This document shows positions 42,805-52,078 of a stretch of 58,929 nt of DNA, in pieces. The translations under genes were made by a program, and so were the position numbers. Origin of the DNA: Glaciecola sp. UBA2563 (GTDB lineage Bacteria; Pseudomonadota; Gammaproteobacteria; Enterobacterales; Alteromonadaceae). Under the pieces are notes generated by a model. That model did no database searches. It saw only the letters and a program-made list of their open reading frames with translations, and had not been told where the DNA came from. Within the stretch, counting starts at the first letter, position 1, and every line of letters starts with the position of its first letter. The stretch spans positions 1 to 58,929 of the forward strand of contig DDLV01000049.1 of the NCBI GenBank assembly GCA_002340325.1, given 5' to 3'.

Positions 42805-43584
42805 ATGACGACATTCATAGATTTTGAATCAGATACGGTTTCCTGCTTTCAGCAGGACGAGTTTGCCATAATAAACTTAAAAGCTGGCGCGTTTAATTTG
42901 TTATTAAATCTTGAGGAAAAAAATAAGATTTTGGAGTTATTGGATAGCATTGACAAAAGCCCCGAAATTAGGGGTTTGGTTCTTATTAACTCAGATGAAT
43001 ATCCAGGAGACGTTAAATATCAGGAATTACTATGTCAAGTCATGCAGGATGAGTATAAAAGCTCCTATGCAAGTGGTGTTGAAGTATCACGTATGAGGCA
43101 TGCAGTTGCTCAATTGAGTTTGCAGGCTGTTAAATTCAGGAAACCCTTAGTTGCGGGAGTGCAGGGTCGGATCAGCGGAGAGTTCCTTGGTAATATTCTA
43201 CCGTTCGATTTTAGACTCGCTACAAAGGATACTGTATTTATGTTTCCTAATGTGAAACTAGGATTTCCGCCGGCTGGAGTGCTGACTTACTATCTTGAAC
43301 GATTTTTGGGTCCTGCCAAGGCAACCGAGGTACTGATGTTAGGAGAAGATATCTACGCACTGGATGCCAAAGCACTTGGTCTTGTTACTGGGGTGGTGGA
43401 AGGAGATGAGCTATTAGAACAATGCCTGAAAAAACTCGCTGCAGTATGCCGGGTGCCTATTCCTACTCTTAGTGCAACACGTAGTCTTTTGCATCCAGAG
43501 ATAACAGTAATCGAAAAATACTTAGATAGATCGTTTAAAACTGAATGGAAAGCATTAAATAGTATGGGAAAGGTGAATAGCTAA
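42805..43584 (+). CDS. Enoyl-CoA hydratase/isomerase (crotonase) family protein
   Basis: About 259 residues from the ATG at 42805 (GAGG six nt before it); an ATG two codons upstream abuts that site. The crotonase fold is seen in EIRGLVLINSDEYPGD, KPLVAGVQGRISGEFLGNILPFDFRLATKD (oxyanion-hole turn) and PNVKLGFPPAGVLTYYLERFLG. The usual first catalytic Glu region reads FPNVKLGFPPAGV, so activity may differ from that of standard hydratases. It is single and lies close to the DUF3141/V-ATPase module, but separated from it by dead transposons. Confidence 0.82.
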   Translation: MTTFIDFESDTVSCFQQDEFAIINLKAGAFNLLLNLEEKNKILELLDSIDKSPEIRGLVLINSDEYPGDVKYQELLCQVMQDEYKSSYASGVEVSRMRHAVAQLSLQAVKFRKPLVAGVQGRISGEFLGNILPFDFRLATKDTVFMFPNVKLGFPPAGVLTYYLERFLGPAKATEVLMLGEDIYALDAKALGLVTGVVEGDELLEQCLKKLAAVCRVPIPTLSATRSLLHPEITVIEKYLDRSFKTEWKALNSMGKVNS

Positions 43585-44274
43585 TTTTTTTATTGGAATG
43601 CTTTTCAAACTGAATTGCGAAGTTGATCTGGATGGATAATATAATCATAGGTTGAGACTTGTATAGAAGTGATGAAAATCGACCTCACTTTAGCTTGATA
43701 CATTAAGAGCAAGTCTAGTCTCTTAGTTTGGAAAGAAATTATGCCCGCTTTGAAGGTACTGTTTTCAAATCACTTAGGTCTCAAAAATACACGAGGGTGA
43801 CTCCTGCTTTGACAAATAGCGAGAATCCGCGTTCACCTTCACCCAGAATATGTAGGTCGAGTATAAGAAAGGTTACAGCCATTTACTAACCTCTGTGACA
43901 GCTCAATTAAAAGCTTGCTTCGTTTTTTTCCAATTAAAAAATCACAGGGAATAACGAAGTATAGGCCTTTAAAATAAGTGGATAGGCTGGCAAGCGGTAC
44001 TGAAAACTTGTTCGTTAGTTGGCAAAAATAGTGCCACAACATGTTAATATTTAGACGATATTGGTGAAAACTTTTAAGCCCCAAAGTCGAATTCTCGCTG
44101 AATGACAAAATCATCAATTAGTGCTGGTTGAATAGATTCATTTAGTGGTGGTGTCCTGAATGTCTTGACAGTAATAGGCGTGTCTTGTTTGTCCAACTGA
44201 GACAGTATTTTGTGAATGATTGTCGGTTCGGTTTTGAGGAAACCTGAGCGATGTACAATGTCTGTTGATATGCC
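43585..44274. other. Gene-poor stretch beside dead transposons
   Basis: These 690 bp after the crotonase gene contain no open frame I can assign. A minus-strand frame at 43839-44117 (92 codons) has no recognisable motif or ribosome site. The region borders the IS91 and IS3 remnants and is probably decayed insertion DNA. Confidence 0.4.
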
Positions 44275-44277
44275 TCA

Positions 44278-44410
44278 GTGAACGATTTGTAGAACTTTAC
44301 TCAAGTGCGTAAGATATCTGGCGAGTAGCAGGCGAAGCGCGATGGGAAAACCCTGTAAACACTGGCGAACGAGGTAACCGCAGAGCAAATCGTCCACTAA
44401 CAACTTCGCT
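44278..44410 (-). pseudogene. IS91-family transposase fragment
   Basis: On the minus strand the frame reads LLVDDLLCGYLVRQCLQGFP, then LRLLLARYLTHLSKVLQIVH before a stop. This resembles the conserved VRQWVLSFPIPLRFLLA...VLQIVHR region of IS91-type transposases. Only about 45 codons remain, with no ends visible. It is joined head to head with an IS3 remnant. Confidence 0.5.
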
Positions 44411-44439
44411 CTTTCTACCATCCGTCTTGCGCTACAGCT

Positions 44440-45345
44440 TGGACAAAAGGTAAACGATTTATGTAGGGAGCATGGCATCAGTCCGGCCACCTACTATCAA
44501 TGGAAGAGCAAGTGCGGCGGTATGAAAGCCTCAGACTTAAAGAGAGTGAAAGAAATAGAAGCTGAAAACACTAAACTTAAACGAATGTATGCAGAGATGG
44601 CGCTTGAAAAGCAGGCCATTAAGGATTTGCTGGGAAAGCTCTAACGTCTGGCAAATGTAATTGACTTCTAATAAATGCTTTTATCGTTTGAGAATGGATG
44701 GTAAGCCATTGAACTTTAAGAGTGTCTGGCGAGTTTATTGCGCGATGAATTTGAATCAGCGTCGGCGAACCAAAAAACGTGTACCACCACGCATACCATG
44801 CCCATTGGATGTGCCACCAGCACAAAACTACAGCTGGTCGTTCGATTTTATGAGCGATGCTTTATACTACGGCACTCGCTACCACGTGTTAAATATCATT
44901 GATGAAGGTGTGTAAGAGGCGTTAGATATTGTCATCGACACATCACTGCCGGCGTCAAGAGTTGTGCGAGTGCTAGAGCAGCTTAAGGAAATAAGAGGTA
45001 TACCCAAAATGATCAGAGTAGATAATGGCAGTGAAATGACGTCTCAACTATTTCAAGATTGGTGTGAAGAAAATAGCATCACTATTGCTTAAATCGAACC
45101 GGGTAAACCGGATCAAAATGCGTATATTGAACGATTCAATCGTTAAATTAGAAACAAAGTGCTCGATCCTAACCTGTTCAATCGATTGGATGAAGTCAGA
45201 GAGCTGAGCTGAGCTGGGCATGGATGGTCAGTTACAACGAAGAGAGACCACATGAATCATTTGGCAACATTCCGCCTAGTGAATTGATAAGACAACTGGC
45301 AGCATATTCTCTAGTTTTAAAGTGCGCACTTGACGGTAAGCTTAC
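44440..45345 (+). pseudogene. Decayed IS3-family element (orfA and orfB remnants)
   Basis: An orfA tail (CREHGISPATYYQWKSK, then AENTKLKRMYAEMALEKQA) ends at 44644. OrfB pieces follow: the DDE core WSFDFMSDAL, LNIIDEGV then a stop (44913), SLPASRVVRVLEQL, IRVDNGSE, a second stop at about 45091, QNAYIERFNR, a third stop, and YNEERPHESF after a frameshift. The frameshift sits in GAGCTGAGCTGAGCTGG, where GAGCT is present three times instead of once or twice. The element ends within 5 bp of the DUF3141 gene stop. It cannot make transposase. Confidence 0.82.
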
Positions 45346-45349
45346 GCGA

Positions 45350-47647
45350 CTAAGCAGTTTCAAAAACCAGTTTCTTTTTGTATTTTTCATATATTTTTTG
45401 CATCTCGAGGTTGGGCTTATTCGTATTACCAAAAAGAATAAATTTCAAAAAATTTTTGGCTATAGTTTTTTGATGATCATTTTTAAAAAGAGTGTCCAGT
45501 TGACTAAGTCCTTTTGTTGAATGAAATCTAACAATTATTAATTGTTGCGTTGCAAGCGCTTTCACACTATCCTTTTCCATTGATTTAAATGGTTCCATTG
45601 TCTCGACTGCTGTTATGAGCCTTTCTAATTGACCAGCATGAAAAGCGCCATATTCATCTACTAATGCAATTCCAACTCGTAATATACCTGCAGCATAGCC
45701 TCCATGATCAATATTAGAAATAGCTTCTTTGATAAATGGGTCATACAGTGTTGTTGGCTGTTTTTTTTCCTCAAAATCGTTATTTGCTTCTCCAAACTGA
45801 ATACTAATTGGAGAAGTCCATATATACAAAAAGGATAACTCTGTTAACGCTTCGTTAAGATCACGATAAAAATCTATTAGTTGTTCTATAAAATCAATTG
45901 AGGAAATCTCACAGGTATGAAAGACAGAATTTTGCCTTGCGATATGGCGGTTATTTTTTATAAACCTTATAAAGTTATCCCATAGGTTTTCGTCTGTTTT
46001 TACATTAGATGGAAAAATCTTGTTTAAAAATTGACTTCTTATTCGCAGAGGATGGTAGTTACGTATTATTTCTGAGGGATAAGGTACACAGGCTAGTTTA
46101 ATTATCGGTCTTAAATACGTTTCATAAAGGGCTGTCGTTGTTTCTGACGCCCTTGCTACACTGGCAAAGGCTTTTTCGTCACTCCTGTCACCTGTAAGTG
46201 ATGAGAGATCATCAAAACTACTCGGAATTAGTGTAGCACTCATAACATCGTGTGCCATATCGCCATTACATACTTTTAATTCGTATAAACCAGGGAGTAA
46301 AGCCTCTATAGTCTCCAACAAAGATAACATACCTTTGTGTTCATTATTTGCGACTTTTGAGGATACGAAAATACCTAGATGTCCAACATTTTCATGTACC
46401 ATATAGATAATTCGCTGGCCATTCTTGACGATATCAAACTCATCATTATATGTATCTAAAATCCAATTAAGCGCTTGTGGAATTGGCGTTATATTATCGC
46501 CTTTAGATGCAAAGCAGATAATAGGAGACTTTATATCTTTGAGATTGATAGGTTTGCTATTATTGAATTTAGCTTTATTCTGACTTAGGTAATTGCCTAT
46601 AAAAAGGTTTTCAACGATCCAGCGAATTTCAGCTTCGTTCATAAGGTAAAAGCTATTCCACCAAGTCTCGAATTTCACAAACCTATCGACAGTTTTTTCT
46701 GAGTCTATGTCTGCATAAAGTTCGTAAAATTTTTTCAACCAATTTCGACTAGGATTCAATGTTTCAAAGTTTAAGACCAGATTCGCACCATCAAAAATAC
46801 CGTTACCGATGTCACACGCTCCTAATGTGAGCGGTAATCCGCCTTTAACACCGGCTGAATAGCGCAGCGGATTTTGTCCTATATTGCCTGCCCAAAATGA
46901 CATTGGCGCGCCATTTAGCACTAAAGGTCCAGTAAACTCAGGATGTAACGACGCCATGATAGCCGCAGCCCAGCCACCTTGACAGTTTCCTACTATGATT
47001 GGTTTTTGACTATTGGGATGTCGCCTTTCAATTTCCTTTATAAATGTTGTCTCTGATTCGCACACATCGTAAAGCGTTTGATTGGGCTCAGGAGCTTGAC
47101 GAAAAGCAATAAAGTAAACAGGGTGATTCTTATCAAGTGCTACGCCTACTTGTGAATCTTCTTTGAATCCACCAATACCAGCACCATGGCCTGCTCTCGG
47201 ATCTATGATGACATAGGGCCGTTTTTCTGTATCAATAGTTTGATGTTGCTTTGGCAATATCATAAGAAGCATATAGTTTGTTGGTTGCGGTAAGTCTGCG
47301 CCGTCTAAAATAATCTCAAAATCATATGTTAACAGAGGAGGTGAACCCTCTCGACTATGGTTAAGATTTGCAATATGCGACCGGTGTAACGCATCAAGTG
47401 TGAGTATTGAGCGTTGCATTGCATCCAAACAATAATCAGTCAGTGACATTGAGAATTTTAGTGGCGTAGAAATATCAGTTGCAACATCAATGAATTGGTC
47501 ATTTGATGCTAATAACGCACGGTTAATATCAAAAATTTGTTTTAATAATTTATTAGATTGTTTTGAATATGACTGTTGGACAAAGCTTATTTGGTTTTTT
47601 AAGTCTGATTGATACTTTGTAAAAACGGGTATTGGTAACGTGTTCAT
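45350..47647 (-). CDS. DUF3141 protein, PHA-synthase-like alpha/beta hydrolase
   Basis: A 765-residue protein. Residues 70-90 (DYCLDAMQRSILTLDAL) recall the region before the catalytic domain in PHA synthases. The core has VIIDPRAGHGAGIGGFKEDS and the nucleophile elbow GNCQGG with C222 in place of Ser, as in PhaC. An acid is likely in ICFASKGDNITP and the His in NVGHLGIF. The C-terminal 350 residues are the DUF3141-specific helical domain. Such proteins occur in low-oxygen, PHB-linked gene clusters; the reaction is not established. The gene diverges from the V-ATPase operon across a promoter with an FNR box. The ATG at 47647 is the only good start. Confidence 0.88.
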   Translation of the reverse strand: MNTLPIPVFTKYQSDLKNQISFVQQSYSKQSNKLLKQIFDINRALLASNDQFIDVATDISTPLKFSMSLTDYCLDAMQRSILTLDALHRSHIANLNHSREGSPPLLTYDFEIILDGADLPQPTNYMLLMILPKQHQTIDTEKRPYVIIDPRAGHGAGIGGFKEDSQVGVALDKNHPVYFIAFRQAPEPNQTLYDVCESETTFIKEIERRHPNSQKPIIVGNCQGGWAAAIMASLHPEFTGPLVLNGAPMSFWAGNIGQNPLRYSAGVKGGLPLTLGACDIGNGIFDGANLVLNFETLNPSRNWLKKFYELYADIDSEKTVDRFVKFETWWNSFYLMNEAEIRWIVENLFIGNYLSQNKAKFNNSKPINLKDIKSPIICFASKGDNITPIPQALNWILDTYNDEFDIVKNGQRIIYMVHENVGHLGIFVSSKVANNEHKGMLSLLETIEALLPGLYELKVCNGDMAHDVMSATLIPSSFDDLSSLTGDRSDEKAFASVARASETTTALYETYLRPIIKLACVPYPSEIIRNYHPLRIRSQFLNKIFPSNVKTDENLWDNFIRFIKNNRHIARQNSVFHTCEISSIDFIEQLIDFYRDLNEALTELSFLYIWTSPISIQFGEANNDFEEKKQPTTLYDPFIKEAISNIDHGGYAAGILRVGIALVDEYGAFHAGQLERLITAVETMEPFKSMEKDSVKALATQQLIIVRFHSTKGLSQLDTLFKNDHQKTIAKNFLKFILFGNTNKPNLEMQKIYEKYKKKLVFETA

Positions 47648-47720
47648 AAATAATGCCCTTCACTCATAAAAACATCGGTACGAATTAACAATTCGTTTGA
47701 TACACTACCAAATAAATAAC

Positions 47721-47746
47721 ATATGACGAATATGATCATGTGTCAT
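47721..47746. promoter_or_regulatory. Inverted-repeat element shared with the 55541 promoter
   Basis: ATGAC (47723-47727) and GTCAT (47742-47746) flank ATGATCAT. About 24 of 31 positions from 47720 match the sequence beginning at 55540, upstream of the small secreted protein. A shared regulator is likely; this may be a second FNR/CRP-family site or a separate factor's site. Confidence 0.5.
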
Positions 47747-47749
47747 AAT

Positions 47750-47763
47750 TTGATTTATATCAA
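47750..47763. promoter_or_regulatory. Perfect FNR/ANR-type box
   Basis: TTGAT-TTAT-ATCAA matches the FNR consensus TTGAT-N4-ATCAA at every fixed position. It lies 102 bp from the DUF3141 start and 115 bp from the V-ATPase B start, so it can serve both divergent transcripts. This points to control by oxygen limitation. Confidence 0.8.
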
Positions 47764-47877
47764 TGCAAAATGACTTTATGGATAATATATTGGCGGAGAG
47801 AGTTAAAGCGTTTCTTATATACAATCAATACTCAACTATTAAGCCCTAATGTATCGATAAGCAGGGGAGAGCAAGTA

Positions 47878-49224
47878 ATGCCTCAATCATTGATTGGTTA
47901 TTCCAATATACTTGAAATTAGTGGTGATATTGTCAGAGTTCAAGTTGACCAAAATGGAAGCAAAGATGCGATGAAGGTTCGGCTGGGTGATTTAGCAGAA
48001 ATCAAGCAAAGCATGAGACGCCGGCAGCTTGGCCAGGTTATACGCATACAGAACAATGTGGTTTCAATACAGGTTATAAAGGGTACAAAAGGGTTATCAA
48101 CAGGCGCAACAATCAGCTTTATTGGTCACCCCATGCGCACGTCTTACTCACCAAATATCCTTGGAAGAATATTTAGTGGCGCTGGTGACCCAATCGATAA
48201 TGGGCCTGATTTGTCGGCAGACCCCACCATACCAATTGACAGTCAGCCTGTGAACCCATGCAAAAGAATCGTTCCTAAAAAAATGATCCATACAGAAATA
48301 CCAATGATCGATATGTTTAATTGCCTGGTTGAAAGTCAAAAAATTCCAATTTTTGCTGCTTCCGGGGAACCCTATAACGCTTTTTTAGCGAGGATAGGAA
48401 AACAAGCGGATGCTGATATTGTTGTGTTCGGCGGTATGGGACTAATTTTTGATGACTATTATATGTTTAGACAACAGTTTGAAGACACGGGTGTCTTTTC
48501 CAGAACTGTTATGTTTGTCAACTTAGCATCAGACCCAATTGTTGAAAGACTGCTGACCGTGGATATGGCATTAGCAGTCGCCGAAAGATTTGCAGTGGAA
48601 GAAGGCAAGCGAGTTTTAGTGTTATTAACTGACATGACTGCATTCGCTGACGCAATGAAAGAGATTGGTATTTCTATGGAGCAAGTCCCCTCTTCCAGAG
48701 GCTATATGGGTGATTTGTACTCTAAATTAGCCAAGCGTTATGAAAAAGCATGTGATTTCTCAAAAGGCGGGTCTCTTACCATATTGTCGGTAACAACTAT
48801 GCCGGGCAACGATGTGACTCATCCAGTGCCAGACAATACGGGCTATATCACAGAAGGTCAATTTTATCTGCGTGAAGGGCATTTGGATCCATTTGGCTCA
48901 CTTTCTCGACTTAAACAAAACGTTATCGGTAAGGTAACAAGAGAAGATCACAACCAGCTAATGAATACTATGATCAGGTTTTATGCGAATTCTCGAGAGG
49001 CAATGAAAAAGCAAGCGATGGCGTTTGAACTAAGCGAGTTCGATAAAAACCTCATTAAATTTGGAGAGTTATTTAAAAAGCGATTTATGGATATCCAAAT
49101 ATCTCTTCCATTAGAAAAAGCGCTGGACTTGGGATGGGAGACACTGGCAGATTGTTTTGCTCCAAACGAATTATTAATGAAGCAATCACTTATCGATAAA
49201 TACTATCCCACTCAAAAGAGTTAA
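47878..49224 (+). CDS. atpB: V/A-type ATPase subunit B (regulatory nucleotide-binding)
   Basis: The 448-residue start at ATG 47878 is set by GGGGAGA 8 nt upstream and by family length; the longer frame to 47770 adds 36 atypical residues. A beta-barrel N domain (SNILEISGDIVRVQVD) precedes a nucleotide fold in which the P-loop is degenerate (AASGEPYNAFLARIG, no GKT), the mark of the non-catalytic B subunit. RVLVLLTDMTAFADAMKEI and SVTTMPGNDVTHPVPDNTGYITEGQ are strongly conserved. It forms the A3B3 head with the 53497-55314 product and opens the operon. Confidence 0.95.
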   Translation: MPQSLIGYSNILEISGDIVRVQVDQNGSKDAMKVRLGDLAEIKQSMRRRQLGQVIRIQNNVVSIQVIKGTKGLSTGATISFIGHPMRTSYSPNILGRIFSGAGDPIDNGPDLSADPTIPIDSQPVNPCKRIVPKKMIHTEIPMIDMFNCLVESQKIPIFAASGEPYNAFLARIGKQADADIVVFGGMGLIFDDYYMFRQQFEDTGVFSRTVMFVNLASDPIVERLLTVDMALAVAERFAVEEGKRVLVLLTDMTAFADAMKEIGISMEQVPSSRGYMGDLYSKLAKRYEKACDFSKGGSLTILSVTTMPGNDVTHPVPDNTGYITEGQFYLREGHLDPFGSLSRLKQNVIGKVTREDHNQLMNTMIRFYANSREAMKKQAMAFELSEFDKNLIKFGELFKKRFMDIQISLPLEKALDLGWETLADCFAPNELLMKQSLIDKYYPTQKS

Positions 49225-49228
49225 CGCA

Positions 49229-49837
49229 ATGGCTCGGTTACCACTGAATAAATCCTCATTAGTCAAACAAATAAAAGCTTTGGATAGCTATAGTAGATTC
49301 TTGCCATCACTTGAGCTAAAGCGTCAACAATTAAAAGCCGCGCTTAATGATACGCGTGCATCACAGAAGAATTTAGAAAGGGAACTACGTAACTTGTACA
49401 AAACAATTACGACTTCGTTTCCAATGGCAAGTACATATCAACATATGCTCACTCAGATTATTGATGTTGATAAAATAGAAACTGACACTGAATATTTGGC
49501 TGGCCTTCGCTTACCAATACTGAAAACAGCGTCTTTTTCATACGAGGATACAAGCTTCCGGTACATGCAGCATTGGGTTGAGGATTATATCGACCATTTC
49601 GAAAAAGCAATCGTCATTAGAATTAAACAAGCGCTTCTGCTAGATCGTATATCTATATTAAATACCGCATTAATCAAAGTCACTCAGCGCTTTAATTTAT
49701 TCGAAAAAGTGCTTATCCCTGAGACAAAGCGCAACATTAAAAAAATCAAAATATATCTAGCTGATGAACAAATGGCAGAAGTTGTTAGAAGTAAACTAGC
49801 AAAGAAAAAACGACTAGCGCAAAAGGTGAACCCGTGA
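49229..49837 (+). CDS. atpD: V/A-type ATPase subunit D (central shaft)
   Basis: The 202-residue protein is almost entirely helical: PLNKSSLVKQIKALDSYSRF at the start and VTQRFNLFEKVLIPETKRNIKKIKIYLADEQMAEVVRSKLAKKK at the end, the two antiparallel coiled-coil strands of subunit D. It forms the rotating shaft inside the A3B3 head. It starts 4 nt after the B stop and overlaps subunit I by 4 nt. No subunit F gene, normally its partner, is present. Confidence 0.9.
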   Translation: MARLPLNKSSLVKQIKALDSYSRFLPSLELKRQQLKAALNDTRASQKNLERELRNLYKTITTSFPMASTYQHMLTQIIDVDKIETDTEYLAGLRLPILKTASFSYEDTSFRYMQHWVEDYIDHFEKAIVIRIKQALLLDRISILNTALIKVTQRFNLFEKVLIPETKRNIKKIKIYLADEQMAEVVRSKLAKKKRLAQKVNP

Positions 49838-51630
49838 GCATTGTATCATTGTCAAAGCTTTCAATTGTGACACCTATTAATAGCAAAAATGCGGTCCTTG
49901 ACAAGCTTCAAACAATGGGATGCATGCACCTTATCTCGTTAACAAAACAAGTGTCACAGAGTGACGCTCTGCAAGATATCGATATCGAACAAATTCAGCT
50001 GGTCATTCGATTCTTAGATGAGTCAGGCCGCCGAAGGAGTCAAACTACTCGCGAACAAGAGTTTAATGTTTTGGCGTTCATAACACGTACGCTTGAATTG
50101 AAAGAAAAATTGCGTTTGGCGTGTGAAGAAAAAGAAAAGGTGACGAAAAAAATAGAACTTTATCAACCATGGGGTGATTTTGAATTCCCTCCAGTTTCTG
50201 AACTTAAGGATCTTAAATTTTGGTTTTATGTACTCCCTGTTAATTCTCAAGATGAACTACAAGCTGTCGAATTTCCATGGCAAATTATCAGGAAAGATAA
50301 TCGTTTCATATACGTAATTGTAATTTCAAAAGAAGAGCCAAGGGCTGACTTATTCTCTATTGAAAGAAGTCATTTAGGAGAAAGTTCATTAGCAAAACTT
50401 AAGCTTCATCTAGAAGACATTAACATTGAAATAGACGAGTTAAATCTGCAGCGTGAGGCATTAACCAAATATCGTTATCTTTTGTCACTGCATCTAAATG
50501 AAGCATGGAATCGTTTATCTATGGAAAAAGCAAAAGCATGTACTTTGGATACTGATGGGACTGCCATAATACAAGGGTGGGTGGCGTCTCATCGAGTAAC
50601 TGAGATAGAGATGACGTTAAAACCATTTCATTGCGCGCTGATAATAGAGTCACCTGATCCCAATGAGTTACCACCCACACTAATTGAACAACCCCAGCCT
50701 ATAGCAGCAGCAAAATACTTATCACTTTTTTATCAAGTGCCAAACTATAGAAGTTGGGATCCAAGTCGATTGCTTTTTGTATTTTTCTCACTATTTTTTT
50801 CCATGATTTTAGCCGATGCTGGTTATGGATTAATTCTATTACTATGCATTTTTGCATTTCGTAAAAAGCTAAATGCAAGAGAGAATGGTAAGTCAATCGT
50901 ATTGATGGGAGCGGTTTTAAGCACTGCGACGATTGTCTACGGTGCGCTTGTAGGAAGTTATTTCGGTGTATCACCTTCGTCTGGCTCAGTTTTAAGTTAT
51001 GTTAAAGTTTTAGACTTACATAATTTCGATGTCATGATGCAGCTCTCGATCATAATAGGTGCACTTCATATTTGCCTAGCTAACTTTTTCTTATTTTTAT
51101 CCAGTCATTCTAAGTCTTTTCAGTTATCCAGAGCAGGGTGGATTATGATCACCCTATCAGGCGTAATTCATTGGTTATTTTTTAATGAAGAAACGCTTCA
51201 AATTCTTTCTTCTGTTGGATTTGGACTTGGTATATTTTTGGTCATAGCGTTCACTTCAAGTAGACCAATCAAATCATCGTTGGATTTTCTAATACGACTC
51301 AAAGAAGGCGTATTTAGCGTTGCTAATTTGATGTCTCTTTTTGGTGATGTACTTAGTTATATGCGACTATTTGCGCTTGGACTTGCAAGTGCATCTTTAG
51401 CAATAACATTTAATCACCTCGCGATTGATGCATATAACTCCATTCCTGGTGTTGGTCTGATGCTCGCTATACTCATAATACTCGTCGGCCATTTCCTAAA
51501 TCTTTGTCTATCGTTAATTGGCGGGGTCATTCATGGGCTCAGATTGAATTTTATCGAGTTTTATAAATGGGGCTTGCCTGAAGAAGGACAAGCGTTTAAG
51601 GCTTTTTCAAAAAAGGAACTAACTAGATGA
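49834..51630 (+). CDS. atpI: V/A-type ATPase subunit I (membrane stator, a-subunit homologue)
   Basis: The 598-residue protein has a cytosolic N-terminal half of about 310 residues with coiled-coil arms (LRLACEEKEKVTKKIELYQ), then about seven membrane helices from FVFFSLFFSMILADAGYG onward. DVLSYMRLFALGLASASLAI holds the essential Arg of the half-channels; GGVIHGLRLNFIEFYKWG is the conserved C-terminal element. It carries the ion path against the K ring. The size is within the bacterial/archaeal range. A 4-nt overlap links it to the K gene. Confidence 0.93.
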   Translation: MSIVSLSKLSIVTPINSKNAVLDKLQTMGCMHLISLTKQVSQSDALQDIDIEQIQLVIRFLDESGRRRSQTTREQEFNVLAFITRTLELKEKLRLACEEKEKVTKKIELYQPWGDFEFPPVSELKDLKFWFYVLPVNSQDELQAVEFPWQIIRKDNRFIYVIVISKEEPRADLFSIERSHLGESSLAKLKLHLEDINIEIDELNLQREALTKYRYLLSLHLNEAWNRLSMEKAKACTLDTDGTAIIQGWVASHRVTEIEMTLKPFHCALIIESPDPNELPPTLIEQPQPIAAAKYLSLFYQVPNYRSWDPSRLLFVFFSLFFSMILADAGYGLILLLCIFAFRKKLNARENGKSIVLMGAVLSTATIVYGALVGSYFGVSPSSGSVLSYVKVLDLHNFDVMMQLSIIIGALHICLANFFLFLSSHSKSFQLSRAGWIMITLSGVIHWLFFNEETLQILSSVGFGLGIFLVIAFTSSRPIKSSLDFLIRLKEGVFSVANLMSLFGDVLSYMRLFALGLASASLAITFNHLAIDAYNSIPGVGLMLAILIILVGHFLNLCLSLIGGVIHGLRLNFIEFYKWGLPEEGQAFKAFSKKELTR

Positions 51631-52067
51631 ATGAATGGATCTTGGCGTTAGGTTGGTTGGGTATTTATGCCCCAATGGCATTTGGCGCAATTGGTAGTGC
51701 AATAGGATGCAGTATTGCAGGTCAAGCAAGCATTGGCGCCATGTTAGAGACTGATGGTGGATATGGACGCTATATTGGAATTTCTGCTTTCCCGTCAACG
51801 CTTGTGATTTATGGGATCGTGATCATGTTCACATTAGAACGTGACGTGACAACGAGCAATTCCGGTGCATTATTTGGTGTTGGACTATTGTCTGGATTGG
51901 CTCTCTTATTTTCAGGTATATGGCAGGGGCGCGCATGCGCATCGAGTATTAATGCTTCTAAAGAAAAACCAGACATCTTTACACTGTCTCTTGCACCGGC
52001 AGCCATCATAGAGGGCTTTGCAGTCTTTGCTTTCGTGTTTGCCCTGGTTATTAGCGGAAATATTTGA
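51627..52067 (+). CDS. atpK: V/A-type ATPase subunit K (rotor-ring proteolipid, two hairpins)
   Basis: The 146-residue protein has four helices, i.e. two fused proteolipid hairpins. The ion-binding carboxylate is in helix 4 (APAAIIEGFAVFAF); helix 3 has the Gln in SGIWQGRAC. Helix 2 reads AFPSTLVIYG where Na+-specific Enterococcus NtpK has LPGTQ; the Thr is kept but the Gln is replaced by Leu. Only one carboxylate per two hairpins is present, as in other V-type K subunits. Inference: a partial Na+ site, so H+ coupling is at least as likely. Confidence 0.92.
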   Translation: MNEWILALGWLGIYAPMAFGAIGSAIGCSIAGQASIGAMLETDGGYGRYIGISAFPSTLVIYGIVIMFTLERDVTTSNSGALFGVGLLSGLALLFSGIWQGRACASSINASKEKPDIFTLSLAPAAIIEGFAVFAFVFALVISGNI

Positions 52068-52078
52068 GGGAGCGGCGA

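Noticed and set aside
43839..44117. 92-codon minus-strand frame beside the IS remnants
   Set aside because: No recognisable domain or start signal; probably decayed mobile DNA.
44140..45350. Terminal inverted repeats for the IS3 remnant
   Set aside because: No matching ends or target-site duplication were found by eye; the element is too decayed.
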